Notes under the pieces: model-generated
The model's input: the letters and a program-made list of their open reading frames with translations, nothing else
Database searches by the model: none
Told to the model about the DNA's origin: nothing
Position numbers and translations under genes: made by a program
Shown: positions 12,001 through 24,283 of the stretch, piece by piece
How the letters are laid out: the number at the start of each line of letters is the position of its first letter
Numbering within the stretch: position 1 is the stretch's first letter
Assembly (NCBI RefSeq): GCF_036785885.1
Contig: NC_092329.1
Span: 8,122,001 to 8,186,000 of the forward strand
DNA: 64,000 nt
Direction of reading: 5' to 3'
Source: Coffea arabica
Lineage: Eukaryota > Streptophyta > Magnoliopsida > Gentianales > Rubiaceae

Positions 12001-13600
12001 AGATTGGCAAAATTAAACAAAACTCAAGTTTCTTGTTGGTCCAAAGTAAGCAGGGGATTACAGTTAAAATTAATGTCGTGATCATGAGAAGATTGGCAAC
12101 CCCTAAATGGTCTACAAACTTCAAAGATGGCATATTCTCAAGAATTGCAAACTTTTGAAATGGATGCCTGGGTGAGATTATTTTTTTTCTTTTGGTTAAG
12201 TTTGGGAAATTATTTTGTCCCGTCGCTTTTTGAAGTCATATGGCAGGTCCCACTCCCACATGTCCGCAATTCTTTGTCTTTAGTCTTTGCTCCCAAAAGT
12301 GAATCAATATGGATGTCGGCAGATATTTATCATTTCTACCAAGATACCTCAGGGGCAAGGGCCCGAACCCTGTCAGTCATGGGACTTATTGCACCTAGTT
12401 CTTTGTTACAAATTTGAAATTCACACTACACTGCCGTTTTTGCAGTTATGACATTAAATTCCAGACCTTCTAAATTTGTAGCAGTTTTATGAGGCCTCGC
12501 ATGAGCTAATTCAGCACTTAAATTTAACATATCTGACTTTTAACATGTTCAAATGAACACTATTGATAGTTAAAAATTGAACTTTTGAATTAATTGAATG
12601 ATACTGAATTTTCTAAACAATATTTGTTCCCAAAAATAAATGATAGGTTATTTGTTTATCATTTAATGTGATTTACACTCAAACGTATCAAATTTAGCAC
12701 TTAACAATTCAATAATTTAATGAATTCAGATTTCAAATTTCAGTTTAAAAGAAGATTTAGCGGAAGCATAGATCGGTGACAAGATATAAAAGAAAAACAT
12801 AGAACGAGTCATGACAGTAAGATTCTTGTAAGAATTAGAAGATACTAGTGTACTATATAGTTATTTACTAAATTAATTTAGGAACAAATTCAACAGAAAG
12901 TAGAGAGATAATGCTGAGAAAATATTTAGCACTATCAACGTGCTACTCCACATCATGCCTAAAATTTTTGAAACATTTCCCATGAGTTCATGAGGGTCTC
13001 CTTGGATGCCATGCCATTTTTAATCTCCACTCCATTTGATGGACCACAAAAAAAAAAAAAAAACAGTGACCGGACCACAAACGAAAGTGATCAAAGCTTT
13101 TTGGCAAGAACAAAGTCTTGCTCTTTAATTTCAGCTAACTTCAAAAGTATCATACTACATGAACAGATTTTTGCAGAAAGTCGAGCAAAATTACTAGAGA
13201 ATTTGCAAAAGTGTCATGTGGCTGCTAAAAATCATAGCCCACATTCACAATCACATCCAACCCGTACACTAGCCATTATATCAACCCACCAACCAACATG
13301 CTTCCTACCAACCTAAAAGCAAATGGTGATTAAAACACTCACCCAACAGGAGCACATGAAACAGGAGCACATGAAGGGATGGATAAGATATAACCCAAAG
13401 CAAAATTTCATGTCGCACCCCAACAGCTCCACAATTATATCACTAACTCAAGCATAGTCATATTTTTATGATGATAATTCGTCAGGTTCTACATCGAGTG
13501 ATTATGTCTCACAGCTGATAGAGTTACACAAGAAAAGCAACAAATTAACAAAAATTCCAAATGAAAAGCTAATTGCTCTTAGTGTTCGTTCGTCAGCACA
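9061..13600. other. Long gene-less stretch downstream of a promoter-like site
   Basis: Base composition is less AT-extreme than the flanks, but no frame encodes a family I recognise. The longer frames (9419-9754, 12127-12417, 12990-13316) have no domain or codon pattern supporting them. Could be a non-coding transcription unit, a gene with very small exons, or a decayed gene. 11611-11631 is a short AAACC tandem. Confidence 0.35.
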
Positions 13601-13658
13601 TATCGAAAACTCACTACTAGAATTCACTTGAAACTTGATCATCCCGGTCTGACCCCAA

Positions 13659-16600
13659 TTACAGTGCAGGCAAGGCTGGATTCACAAGAGTTGATCCAAG
13701 TACGCCGCCACTGCAAAGGCTGCCTCCTTCATGCGCCTTGCTAGCCTCGGCTCTCGGACTGCTTCCAGTGCTGCTGTTAGAACGAGACACGAAAGCAGCT
13801 TTCTGCAAAACCCCGGTAGGGGATGATGCTAACTGCGGGCTGCCGTCCCAACCCTCGGTCATGAGGTTAAGAGCTGAGGCACTCTTGCTTTCGCTTGTGC
13901 CGTTATTTGTGCTATGCAACACCTCAGCAAGAGGTCCACCCATGGATGATTCCCAGGAGATGGGAATCCAGTTTGCTTGTCTGTGGGTACGATCATTGAC
14001 AGTGGCACCTACTCCCAAGCCCATTTGTGTAGCTTCAACTTCCCGGGATAACCTCAATGGGGATGATGCCACTTTTTCATTGGTGGGAGACGATGTAGAG
14101 GACATGAAGTCTGAGGCAGCCATCGAGATGGAAATGGACAGTTGAGTCCTGTCTGAGTGCAGATCAATGTCTGGCCATGAAACAACAGATGAACGTTCAC
14201 TCCTGTTATTGGGCCAGTCATCCATAAACTGGCGAAGACCAGTGCGTGATTTGCTTTCGTGATCATTGACTTCTTCAGAAGTACCATAGTTACTGCAGTT
14301 CACTAAAGAAGAGCTTCTGTCCAAAGGATTTAGCAGAGAGTCAGAGCAGACCAGTCCAAATTCTCCCCGAGAAGATTGTTGGTAGGGATTCTGCGGTTTG
14401 GGAAGGGGATATTGGTTATCTTTCAAGTTTATACGTCGAGATATCATGGAGAGACCAGTTGTATCTTGAATTCTCCCACCCAAATTTTCCTTTTCCAGAA
14501 AGGTCCTGTCGGGAAAATGAGGAGTTAACCGACCATCCAAGTTCAATTAAGAAACAACTTAATAACATAAAAAAGCAAATCTCCATAAATTGACTGTTAA
14601 AGGTAAGTGGCACAAATTTCAGGCTGTACGCTAAATTAATTGCAAGTTCAATGGATCCATCACGATGTAAAGATGAAATGACTAGAAGTCTTTTAACTAA
14701 TATCCACCATCAATCACTATATAAGTTAAACCAGACAATGAAAGCGTCATGGCCATGTCAACATGCCAATATAAAGATGAAATGACTAGAAGTCTTAACT
14801 AATATCCACCATCAGTCATTATATAAGTTGAACCAGACAATGAAGTGTCGTGGCAATGTCAACATGCCAGTTTATCAGCAGATTTAACTCGTTAATTTCC
14901 TACTCTGAATATGTTCAACAGTTAATTGTCCAGAAGGAACCTTCTGTTTACCTGTCAAGTTGGGGAGATGCGGCACATTGAACATTGGCACCAGTCTGGA
15001 GGAGGCCTAAGCCGTTGGACGCACTGCCTCCAGGAACCACTGCAGCAGATGCAGAGGAAGTTGGCGTCAATTTGGCAGCATTATTCGTGGTTCCTGCAAC
15101 AGAATGGCCAGGTTGGCCTTCCACAGGCTTTCTTGAACGATGGCGGCCCCTGTTCATGTGCCGCTCACAGTACTTCTGGTCAGCAACTGCATCTCTTGAG
15201 CACCGCCATTTCTTGCCATCGGTCCTTCGGCACCTTCCTGGTTCAGGGTCAGTACTGTTGGAGAATCCTATATGGAAAGCACCCCAACCAACTGCCAACA
15301 AGAACGAACAAAGAACACTTGAATGCAGAACAGAACAGTAGTGACTGTCCCCCAAACTTTCAATGCAAAACATAAATTTCCCTTGTGCAAACACTAAAAG
15401 GAGACCCTTCACTAAATAGAAGAGAAACAGACTCATTTACTAACATGTCTCGCCAAAATCTCCATCTCAAGATAACAAGGAGTCCTAAAGTTGAACAGAA
15501 ATCATGACTATTCTATAGTTCAGGATAAAACCAACTTTTTCCTTGCTGGGAGAAGAATCTACAAAGTTACCGCTAGAAACAAATGGTGGCACCAACCATG
15601 AAGCCGATAGGGGAGCACCAGTAAGATGAATGATGAAAACCAAACCAGCAAAATGTTCCACTTGCAATTTGGAATACTCCTATGTAAATCTCACTTAAAA
15701 AGTACATTTGTTCCATGTTTAATGAGAAGAAAATGGAAAGAGGACACTTACAAGCGCTGGGCCTTAGGCCTGCAAAGCTTGAGAAACCAGCAGAATCGAG
15801 TGCTTTCCTAATTGGGGTGAGAAGATAAGAAGGTATGGGCATATTCGCGTTGATGTACTTGTAGATCAAGGCTTGGTGTTCCAGTTCCATCCACTGAGAT
15901 GGTGTGAACGGTCCCCTAACCCCAGATGGTACCCCGTGCATGTTTCCAGCATTCAAGCCTCCGCTGCCGTAGCCTGATGATGCAAAGAAGAGAAACAAAT
16001 CAAGTCAAGATATGATGCAGAACAAGAAGTAGGGAAACCCACTTGAACCATTCCAGGAAATGACTAGCACCTGAATAAAACGTTTCTGCAAAAAGGAAAA
16101 GAAGACTTTTGAAAGAAGTATATGACAGAAGACTCAAAATAGCTCTATATGCAACATTTATGGGGGCTACAACAATAATGGATTAATCCAGCCTTTCTGA
16201 AATCATAAGACACGGCAGAAGGAGACAGAGATAGGAGAAAATTCATAACTAATCAATGAAAAGATGGATCTTTTAAGTTTTAACGTTGCCACCGTATTTC
16301 TTATTATCCTGATTTTCGTTTTTCGCACTCGGTAACAAACTGTACCATGACATTAGCACCATCCCATCCACTCGAAAATAGGAACGCAATAGTAGTAGTG
16401 ACTGGCCTACTAGTAGAGCCTCAGAAAATTCTTTCCTTCTCCTATTGCGCTGCATGGCAGGAAGACTCTTAATTGCAGTTCAAAAGTTTTGCAAATTCAA
16501 ACATTTTGACCGCAACTTTTAACAGAAAAATAGCCATAAACATAATAATGATGGTAGTGCAATTAAACCTAGCTTCACGCAAATGCTGAGAAATACCCCT

Positions 16601-17116
16601 CCCAAATGAGAAACCATACAACTATCCTCAATACCTTTGATGCTATATCAGCAAAATGTGTCATCATAAAAGTCACGAAGTTTTTTTGGTACCTGTAGTT
16701 CTACTATAAACAACTGAAGAGGGGTGGTGATAATAAGGTAATGTCACACTCTGAGGGTTGGGAGAAGAGAAGCTAAGCATCTGCTGCTGGCCTGAACCTT
16801 CAGGGAATAAGTTACTACAACTACTATTAGATCTCAGTAAAGGAGTTCTCTGCTGAAACAGCATTGCTTTGGAAGCTGAGAAATCATCAGGGCTAATCTT
16901 GGCAACTTTTAAGTCCCTCAAGTCATCTTCAGCAGCAGTAGTAGTCCCTGCTGACCTTTCCTGCTTGAGAAATCCAGATCCGTACCACTTTTGTTTAGTC
17001 TCAGCATCAGAAGTAGTAGTTGCAGTGGTAGGAAGTGTAATTGAAGAAGCAAAACCAGTTGTCTCTGAACACATTAACCCCCCACCATTGTCCAAACTGA
17101 CCACCCCAAAATCCAT
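13659..17116 (-). CDS. GRF1: Growth-regulating factor transcription factor (QLQ-WRC), GRF1/GRF2 clade
   Basis: Complete four-exon gene: 16693-17116, 15752-15973, 14952-15291, 13659-14505, all introns GT-AG, joining to 1833 nt (610 aa) without a break. The QLQ domain (about residues 163-198, [19 protein letters not shown]) binds GIF/AN3 coactivators. The WRC domain (about 230-272) has the CCCH zinc ligands C236-X9-C246-X10-C257-X2-H260 and a basic nuclear-localisation stretch, and binds DNA. The C-terminal part shows the FFD-like ([12 protein letters not shown], about 378-389), TQL (TQLSIS) and GGPL motifs of the long GRF1/GRF2-type proteins. The N-terminus [13 protein letters not shown] is typical. 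GRFs promote cell proliferation in leaves and meristems. A miR396 site lies at the end of the WRC coding sequence. Splice sites were chosen by phase and homology; an alternative acceptor at exon 3 would create a stop. Confidence 0.93.
14668..14870. repeat. Tandem duplication in GRF intron 3
   Basis: Two direct copies of about 104 bp (14668-14771 and 14772-14870) beginning 'taaagatgaaatgactagaag', differing by a few substitutions and small indels. Lies within the 14506-14951 intron. Confidence 0.75.
15119..15139 (-). promoter_or_regulatory. miR396 target site in GRF mRNA
   Basis: The 21 nt encode RSRKPVE at the end of the WRC domain, the conserved miR396 site of GRF transcripts. On the plus strand it reads ttccacag, an extra g, then ctttcttgaac, which is the miR396 sequence with the one-base bulge known for GRF targets. 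Implies post-transcriptional repression by miR396. Confidence 0.92.
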
Positions 17117-18133
17117 TAACAGAGAACAAGCAAGTAAAGTGCAAGAAAGGCGTAGTAGTATCTATAAAGTGCCCAGACAATGAAAATGGAACATGGGTTC
17201 ATTACAGGAAAAGACACAACAAGCTTCTTGCTTGTGCCTTGGAGAGAGGACCATTTTTAAAGAGCAAGAATAATTGATTATAGCAAATAGTAGCAGCAGC
17301 AGTTTAGGCGTTATGTAGCATAGTTAAGGCTGAAGCAGACCTACGAAAGGGCAGCAAAACAGGTTTAAGTTTTAGGGACTTTGATGTCTGGGACTGGCAA
17401 ATTATTGCTCGGAGATAGAGAGGGAGAGAAAGGGTGGGAGAAAAAGTTGTAGTAGTAGCAGTACTAAATACTCTATAGCAGCACTAAATAGTAAATAGTA
17501 GTGGTGGTAGTAGAGAGTATGATAGTTTCTAGCGTACATTTATTTTGCATTTAGGACACTCAACAAAGGCCACAGTCCCAAAACATATCATGTAGGGTAC
17601 ATGGAAAAATATCGTGTAGAGTACACTGTACACGGGAGATAATCTCTAGAATCTAGATAATACTGTGGTACTCTAATGTATTCGAAAAATTTTTAGATTT
17701 TCCGTCACAATTTTTAATATCATGAAGAGGTACATGGGAGGTAGTCTCTATAATCTAGATAATTCTAGTTTCGAAAAATTTTTACGTTTTCCATGAACAT
17801 ATTTTTTAATTATCTTTTAATATCATATTTATCAAATTATTATAATAAATTTTTTAATAAAAATTTATTAAAATAGCAATTCAAATGGACTCTGCTGCTA
17901 ATACCAAATGCCTTTTTGTTTATTTGTTTTGCTTACTTGAAACTTGTTTGCATATTTTCTTCAAAAAAAAAAAAAAGTGGTTGTATTTTAGTTGAAATTT
18001 GGAAACTTACTCAGTAGTTATTTTGGGTAGAATAGAAGTATTCTGTAAGTTATCTATAGCAGTAAGTATTAAACTACTACTACTTTTTGGATAGTTGTTA
18101 AACACAATAAGTAACTTGGTTTTCCCACCGTAC
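17117..18133. promoter_or_regulatory. GRF upstream region
   Basis: 5' flank of the GRF gene. A GA-rich tract (about 17411-17443) and AGT/AGC-type short repeats (17447-17512) lie in the likely leader/promoter. A roughly 100-bp direct repeat ('acRYgggagRtaRtctctaNaatctagataat') occurs at about 17630 and 17731. No coding sequence. Confidence 0.45.
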
Positions 18134-18481
18134 GGCCTAATTGTCAAATGAGTTTTTTTGATATTTATCTAAAATTTTACTATAATCTATTGTAAAAGTT
18201 GTAGAAATTTCTTTTTTAAGTACTTAAATCTTTGATTATTTTGAAATTTATAGTTTGAAAACTTTGAAGAGTTTTTTAATATTACTGTAGTTAAAGTTAT
18301 TAAAAAATTTATAGAAGATAAACTTTATTAAAAACTTATTTGTCAAACAGAAAGTTTTTAAACTATATATTTTAAAATACCCAAAATTTTAAATATTTCA
18401 AAAAATTTCTGTAATTTTTATATTAAATTACAACAGTAAAATTTTAAATAAACATTCAAAAATCCATTTACCAAATGGGGC
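18134..18481. mobile_element. MITE, GGCCTAATTGTC type
   Basis: Left end GGCCTAATTGTCAAATGAG, right end a loose inverse (ccatttaccaaatggggc). The inner arms resemble the element at 5774-6455 (tttttttgatatttat; tactataatctattgtaaaag). AT-rich, no coding content. Confidence 0.45.
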
Positions 18482-18809
18482 TACATAAAATTCTGAAAGG
18501 GAATCTGACACAATAGAAAGCAAATGAAGTAGTAGAAACACTACTGTGATTTTGGGTCAGAGTATAACACTGGTTCTGTAGCCCTTAAAATAAAAGTCAA
18601 ACATGACAACGGTTGGTTACCCCAAAAGGAGAAAATGCAATATCATGGAAAACGAGTCAATCGCATAACGAAATTATATATGATGAATGATCAGAAACGA
18701 AAAAGAAAAAAGAAGCACATTTTAAGAACTAGGCAGCTTGATTATTAGACCATTTCGATCCTTTTTATTTGTACCTTCAGTTTTGACTTATTTTGACTTG
18801 GGGTAATGA

Positions 18810-18952
18810 AACCTTATTTGGATTGTGATTTTTTTTTAAAAAAAATTCATATTTTTTGTAAATATATTTTTAATTATCTTTTTATTTTATATATATCAAA
18901 TCATTAAAATAAATTTTCTAGAAAAACTCGTAAAAATAACCCTTCAAACAGG
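18810..18952. mobile_element. MITE remnant, CCTTATTTGGATTG type
   Basis: Starts aaccttatttggattgtg and ends acccttcaaacagg (inverse-related), with the core 'tttttattttatatatatcaaatc' shared with the copy at 25157-25304. Degenerate. Confidence 0.4.
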
Positions 18953-20025
18953 AGGCGTCGCTTGGGGGCTGTTTTTGCACAGCAAAACCGGCAGCGGTTT
19001 TCTATCATCCTTTCTCCCGCCCTCATCTCTAGTCTAGAAGCCAAAGTAGTGGTGGGCTGCATGAGGAAAGATGCACAGCCACGTGACGACATCAACTTAC
19101 ATGCTAATCTCCAACTTGTCCTACTCTCAGCCTGCCTTGCCGTAGTTCTACTCTCTCCTTGTTTAGGATGCATAATTGTTAGTATAATTACTTTGAGAAA
19201 AAGAAATTCATTCCTTTTCTCCCTAGACAAAAAAAAAAAAAAAAAAGAGAAGAATTTCGTTCTAAGTTCTAACGACCTTTTCCACCATGCTTCATTGGTC
19301 TGATTTTAATCAAACCCAAAAAGTTAACTCAAACGGTCAAAATTGGTCAAGAACTAATTGAATCGATCAAAATCGACTTGCTCCGGCTATTTTTTTCTGT
19401 TTTTATATTTCAATGTTGTGTAAATTATTTAGCATTTAAATAAATAAAAAATCAAATTTTTGACTCAGACAGTTGAACCAATTAAATCAATTAAATGCCA
19501 TAAACTCATTCAATTGGCTTACTAGTCTGGGTTTAAGAACCTTGCTTAAGGAAAAGATTATAGAGAATAATTTTTTTTTTCACTAAACTTTTGCAAACAA
19601 AGATTAGTCTATTATAGTCCCAATGCACCATAGTAATCGAGTGCAAGTTAGTTAGGGTCTTGATTAGTCTTTGAGTTCACTTTTGGCCATTGCCGGTCAA
19701 AGAATGAAAGCTTACAACGTGATCATACCCTAATCTGGAGGACGTGGAAGAATAAAATATCCAGAATTTTTCTGTGCATAAAAGGCATCCGGCCTAGCTG
19801 GGTGGATTAAAATGAGACCCAAAGCCGCAGAAGATTTTGAAAAAAAAAAAAAAAAAATTGGATAAGTGTGGGATAACAAGTACTGTCTTCCCGAGCAAGG
19901 ATTCTACGGACACCATCATTTTGTTTTTGGGAAAATCCACGGACGCCATCATGCAACATGCATATGGTTCATGGTTTTGGTTTCTTTTATCAGGCCAATT
20001 TTGTAACAAAAAATACCAGTGTTTG
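18953..20025. other. Intergenic stretch
   Basis: No recognisable gene. The frame at 18962-19303 crosses a poly-A run (19229-19247) and shows no family features. Poly-A/poly-T runs at 19569-19579 and 19839-19857. Confidence 0.4.
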
Positions 20026-20215
20026 GATACCAAAATTATTCCAAATAATATTTTGCTTGCATCACAAACACATTTTCCAACCTACCTTTTTATATTCTCA
20101 ATCACCTTTTTATCTCACATACATCATATCACAAAAAGTGCTACAGTAATTATTCCAAATAATATTTCAAAAGGTGCACTATTTCAAAAAGTGCTACAGT
20201 GCTACAGTACTGTCT
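20026..20215. mobile_element. Dispersed MITE copy (tttttatctcacatacatc family)
   Basis: Starts 'gtttggataccaaaattatt' and has the core 'tttttatctcacatacatca', 'acaaaaagtgctacagtaatt'. The right end contains a duplicated 'aaaagtgctacagt' at about 20188-20210. Ends not precisely defined. Confidence 0.5.
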
Positions 20216-22836
20216 TGGTTTGCTTCATGATCGCTATCTGATTTGTGCCTTATGTTCGAATTTCATTTCATCATGAAGTGTATTCGTTCTTTTTGCTGTG
20301 GCCGGAAAGGAGAACTTACCTTATTGGTTAGTTAAATTTTCATTGAGTAAATAAAATTTGGCAAAGTTCAAGAAATTTTCTTATTATTCAAAAACACCTA
20401 TTGAACCTCCCTGTGCTTTGAACTGATATAGAATTTGGACAGAGTTGGTTGTCTTTTGTGTAAAAAATAATAATAAAATAATTCTCTAATAGGAAAAATG
20501 TGGGATTTAAAAGGTGAGGATGAGATGGAGAATATGAATCAAAAACTTCTAAATTCTAAGGGTCCTAACCAAACAAAGTTTTATTTGTCTAGAAAGAATC
20601 TTTTTTTTTTTTTTTTTTTTTTGCTTTTCCTTTCCTTCTTGTATCGCTTGCCCCAATTATGTTACATACATTCCGATATTCATCTAGTCTTTCCTGTCCC
20701 TCAATACTACGTCTAGACAAACGAATTGTATCCAAATTTCACTTTAGTTTGAAGCGTAAGGTGATTCTATGTATACTTAAATGATAAGGGGTGGGGAGAT
20801 TTATTATTTTCACGAAAACCTCAAGGATTTCTCTCTATATAACCCGTAAATTTATCATGCGTAATCTGTAACTCAATTTCACTCCCCAATAATCAACTGT
20901 TTAGGGAATCTCACTCTGTATTTTGTTTATTTTAAAAATGATAATTTGTTAGGTGATGATATCTTGAGCACTTGTCAACTAATATCAAAACCTAAAGAAA
21001 CTTGTACTCAACTCCGTCTCAGTAACAAGATGGAGGAGTCATAATTATATGACAAAGTACTACTACCATTTTTCGCATTAAGGAACCCTACATTGGGGAG
21101 ACAAACATAAATAGAAAAATCCCTGGCCGCGAGGGAACTGGGTGATGGATCCTGGGTCACGTGACTCTCGTGATGGCATTGGCGTTTCAAGCTCTCAATT
21201 GCTAAAATGTGAAAAGTGAAAACCACTCCGGCGCGTCAGGATAGAGGGGGGAAGAAAGCAAGTGGCAAAGGTAGATGATTGCATGGTACGGACGCGCGTG
21301 GTCGGGGTGCGACTTTTAGACGCTACCATGCTACGCTTTCCCTTGGGAGATGACAACTCGAGGATGTATATTAAACTCATAGTTGTACGGATCTTTTTTC
21401 TTTTCCCTTCTGAAACAGATAATAACGTGTACGAATCTACGGTATCAAATGATATACTCCAACTTGGTATAAGATTATCTCGCACGAGTATAATTTTCTG
21501 GAATTAAATTTATATAGTAAAACAAAGAGGAATAAAAAGGATAATCTGATGATCTAGGTGGTCATTTAGGGATGTACTTTCTATCTCACTTGACATTCAA
21601 CAATTGATCCCATCCTCATTCAAGTTTGGTGATCATTTTTTATGTGGATTTATTAAGTGAAAAAAAAAATATATATATATATATATATGCAAGCTTTTAA
21701 TTGAATTGTATCCCTTCTCAATATGGAATATATAATGGAAGATATTCAAGGGCAAATTGTCAAGTTGGATTTTTCTTTATTCGACTTTCCTCAAATTAAT
21801 TTTGCCTTATAGTTTATCCCTCTTCGAACAGCTGTTTTTTTTTTTACCCGACTTTAGATTATTTACTTAATACATTATAACTTTCTTAGTGTGATTTTAA
21901 TTTAGATGTTGGTAAATTCATTAAAGTTGTTACATGATGAATATTCCTTGGTGAGAATATTGGTTGTTGAATCTTTTGTGTTTAATTGAAAATAAATGTG
22001 TGAGATTTTATGTTAGGTGCATAATTATTGTAAAATTTTAAACTACAATTTCAAGTAATACCCATTGATATTTTCTTATGCAATGGAATATTATGAATTT
22101 CATCAAGTTATAATCCACCATATGAATAAAGCTTTTCAAAATTGGCATGCTAACTTGTAAACATAATTACAATAGATTTTGTTCAACCTTAAATACAATA
22201 GCTTCATTGAACAATATATAAACAATTATGCAATAATTTATTCGAAAATTGTTCATTCAATTAATTTATATTATGTCGTGTCTTGATACTTTACTAACAG
22301 TAAACATATTCTCTACTTTCCCATGTAAAAATGGTCAGAAATATGAAAAAACAAATGGATAAACACAAGAAACATGAGAGGCCTTTTTATTTCGTGAGGG
22401 GGAAAGGCATGGCTAATGTAAACGCATTCTAAGTCAAATTCTATATTCATATGCATTCAAACCTGTTAATATGAATATATTTTAATCATAGTGTAAGAAA
22501 AATTAATCTTTGAAAGAATACTTATTTAAAGACTTTGTGTATATGCAAACTTTAAACTTAGATCATTTAAAGAAATAAAGAGTTTGTAGCTATTCGTGCA
22601 CGTTTTGAGTGTATTGACTAATCAAAAAATACAACATTTGACCAAAAAAAAGACTAATCAAAAAATACTTTATATAGACAAAATTTCAAAAAAAATATTT
22701 TTTTTTTACGTAAATGAAAGGTATTGAAGCCAAAACTTCTCATTTACATTCTCTCTCCCATACCACCCAATTTATCCTTCCTACTCCATCCCCAATAAAA
22801 AATACTTAAGAATTGTTTACTTATATATTTTGTATT
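20216..22836. other. AT-rich intergenic stretch with microsatellites
   Basis: No recognisable gene. Contains a T18 run at about 20605-20622 and a (TA)n run at 21671-21688. The moderately GC-rich island at 21130-21500 has overlapping frames on both strands, none with recognisable content. Confidence 0.4.
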
Positions 22837-22859
22837 GGGGGGGGGGGGGGGGGGGGGGG
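22837..22859 (+). repeat. 23-base G homopolymer
   Basis: Uninterrupted run of G between tatatttgtatt and agtggtaaaata. Could fold as a G-quadruplex; length is unreliable in any sequencing technology. The proline stretch in the minus frame across it is an artefact. Confidence 0.85.
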
Positions 22860-23656
22860 AGTGGTAAAATATGTGTTGATTGTTAGAGGAACATTGAAAT
22901 ACAACTAATAGGAGCAGAATGGGGGTACTAGTACGTGATTCAACTATTTCCAAGTAACTATCTAGAAATTGACTAACTAATGTGCGGGACACCTAATGGT
23001 CAGAAAATGACCAGTTCGCATAATGCAGGGCAGATACTTCCAATTGTGTCCACCCTTAATAAATACTTGCAATTCTTCTAGTCGGAAGTAATACCATTAA
23101 AAGAAAATAAATAAATACATACACACTTATATACAAAATACACCCCCGCCCCCCACTGCCGTACTTGATGCATAATTGCGTATCCTAAAATGTACATAAA
23201 TACATATACACGTATATACCATAAAATAAATACATACACACTTATATACATACATGATACAACTCTCTGTCTCTATCAATATCGTCTCGAAATCCCAAAA
23301 TTATGTGCTAAGGCTCTAGATTCTAGAGAGGATTGGCTTTGGCTATGGGATGGGGGTTATGGGGAAAGAATTTGAAGTGCTTTATATTGATTAAAATAAT
23401 ACTCTGCTTACAAGGATAGAGGGAAGAAGGGTATGTAAGAGGGATTGTACTGTAGTGATGGAGACATGTCAAGAGTGGGTGGTGTGGTGGTATTTGTTGC
23501 CACGTGTGGCCCATCTCGACATGGTCCCTAAAGACACGAAAGAGAGAGAGTCTCCGCTAAACGACATTTTGGTATTTATATTTAGTTCTCACGCACAACA
23601 CACACCCCAATTGGCTTTGGCTGGTCCTTCACTCTTCTTCCCTCCATAGCAAAATT
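22860..23656. other. Intergenic stretch with TACA microsatellite-like repeats
   Basis: The phrase 'aataaatacatacacactta' occurs at about 23108 and again at about 23227, with further tacata/tatata runs. No recognisable gene. Confidence 0.45.
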
Positions 23657-23670
23657 TTCACACGATATGA

Positions 23671-23802
23671 TTTTTTTTTTTTTTTTTGTTAAAGAGGATC
23701 AACGGTAATTTCTTATTTATCTTCGTGATGACTCAAATTTATGATCTTTTTAATTGTAGATAAAGCATTTTATCAATTAGATAATGCTTCATTATCGAGC
23801 GC
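23671..23802 (-). mobile_element. SINE-like insertion with 14-bp target duplication
   Basis: The plus strand begins with a T17 run, so on the minus strand this is an A-tailed 132-bp insertion. Flanks are ttcacacgatatga (23657-23670) and ttcacatgatatga (23803-23816), 13 of 14 identical. The minus-strand head (ttatctaattgataaaat ... aaatttgagtc) resembles degenerate pol III boxes A and B. Confidence 0.65.
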
Positions 23803-24130
23803 TTCACATGATATGATGCTTCTACCATACGAGATTGATGAAGGAGGTGGGAAAAAAGAGGTGTCAGTGCAGAATTAACTCTAATATAAATAATTTAATA
23901 AAAAATTGATACTTTTTTATTAATTCCTAATCACCTTTGTGACAACAATTTTCAAGGACTCTGTGTATATTATATTGCAAAATAGATGTTCAGTGAATTG
24001 TAATAAAATTTTATTTAATCTTCATTTTGGGATATAAATAATTTATTTTTGGACACAGGAGAGGAGTTTGAAATTTTTCTTAAAATAGCATTATAGTATC
24101 TTTTGTGATGTAATTTATACGTTATTTAAA

Positions 24131-24283
24131 AAATGATTGAATTGTTTGCAAAAAATTATTTGATCATATTATCAACACATTTTCAATCATATTTTTATCT
24201 TGTATATATCACATTAAAAAAGTGCTACAATAGATTTTTTTTTCAAAAAATTATCGCAAATGATCTGCTTTCCAAACACACAC
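24131..24283. mobile_element. Dispersed MITE copy
   Basis: Shares 'caacacattttcaatcatat', 'atatatcacatta' and 'aaaagtgctacaata' with the copies at 6546 and 20026, and ends near 'tttccaaacacacac'. Diverged. Confidence 0.4.

Noticed and set aside
13738-14145. 135-codon plus-strand frame
   Set aside because: Antisense shadow of the GRF last exon, which has strong family support.
14926-15375. 149- and 118-codon plus-strand frames
   Set aside because: Antisense shadows of the WRC exon.
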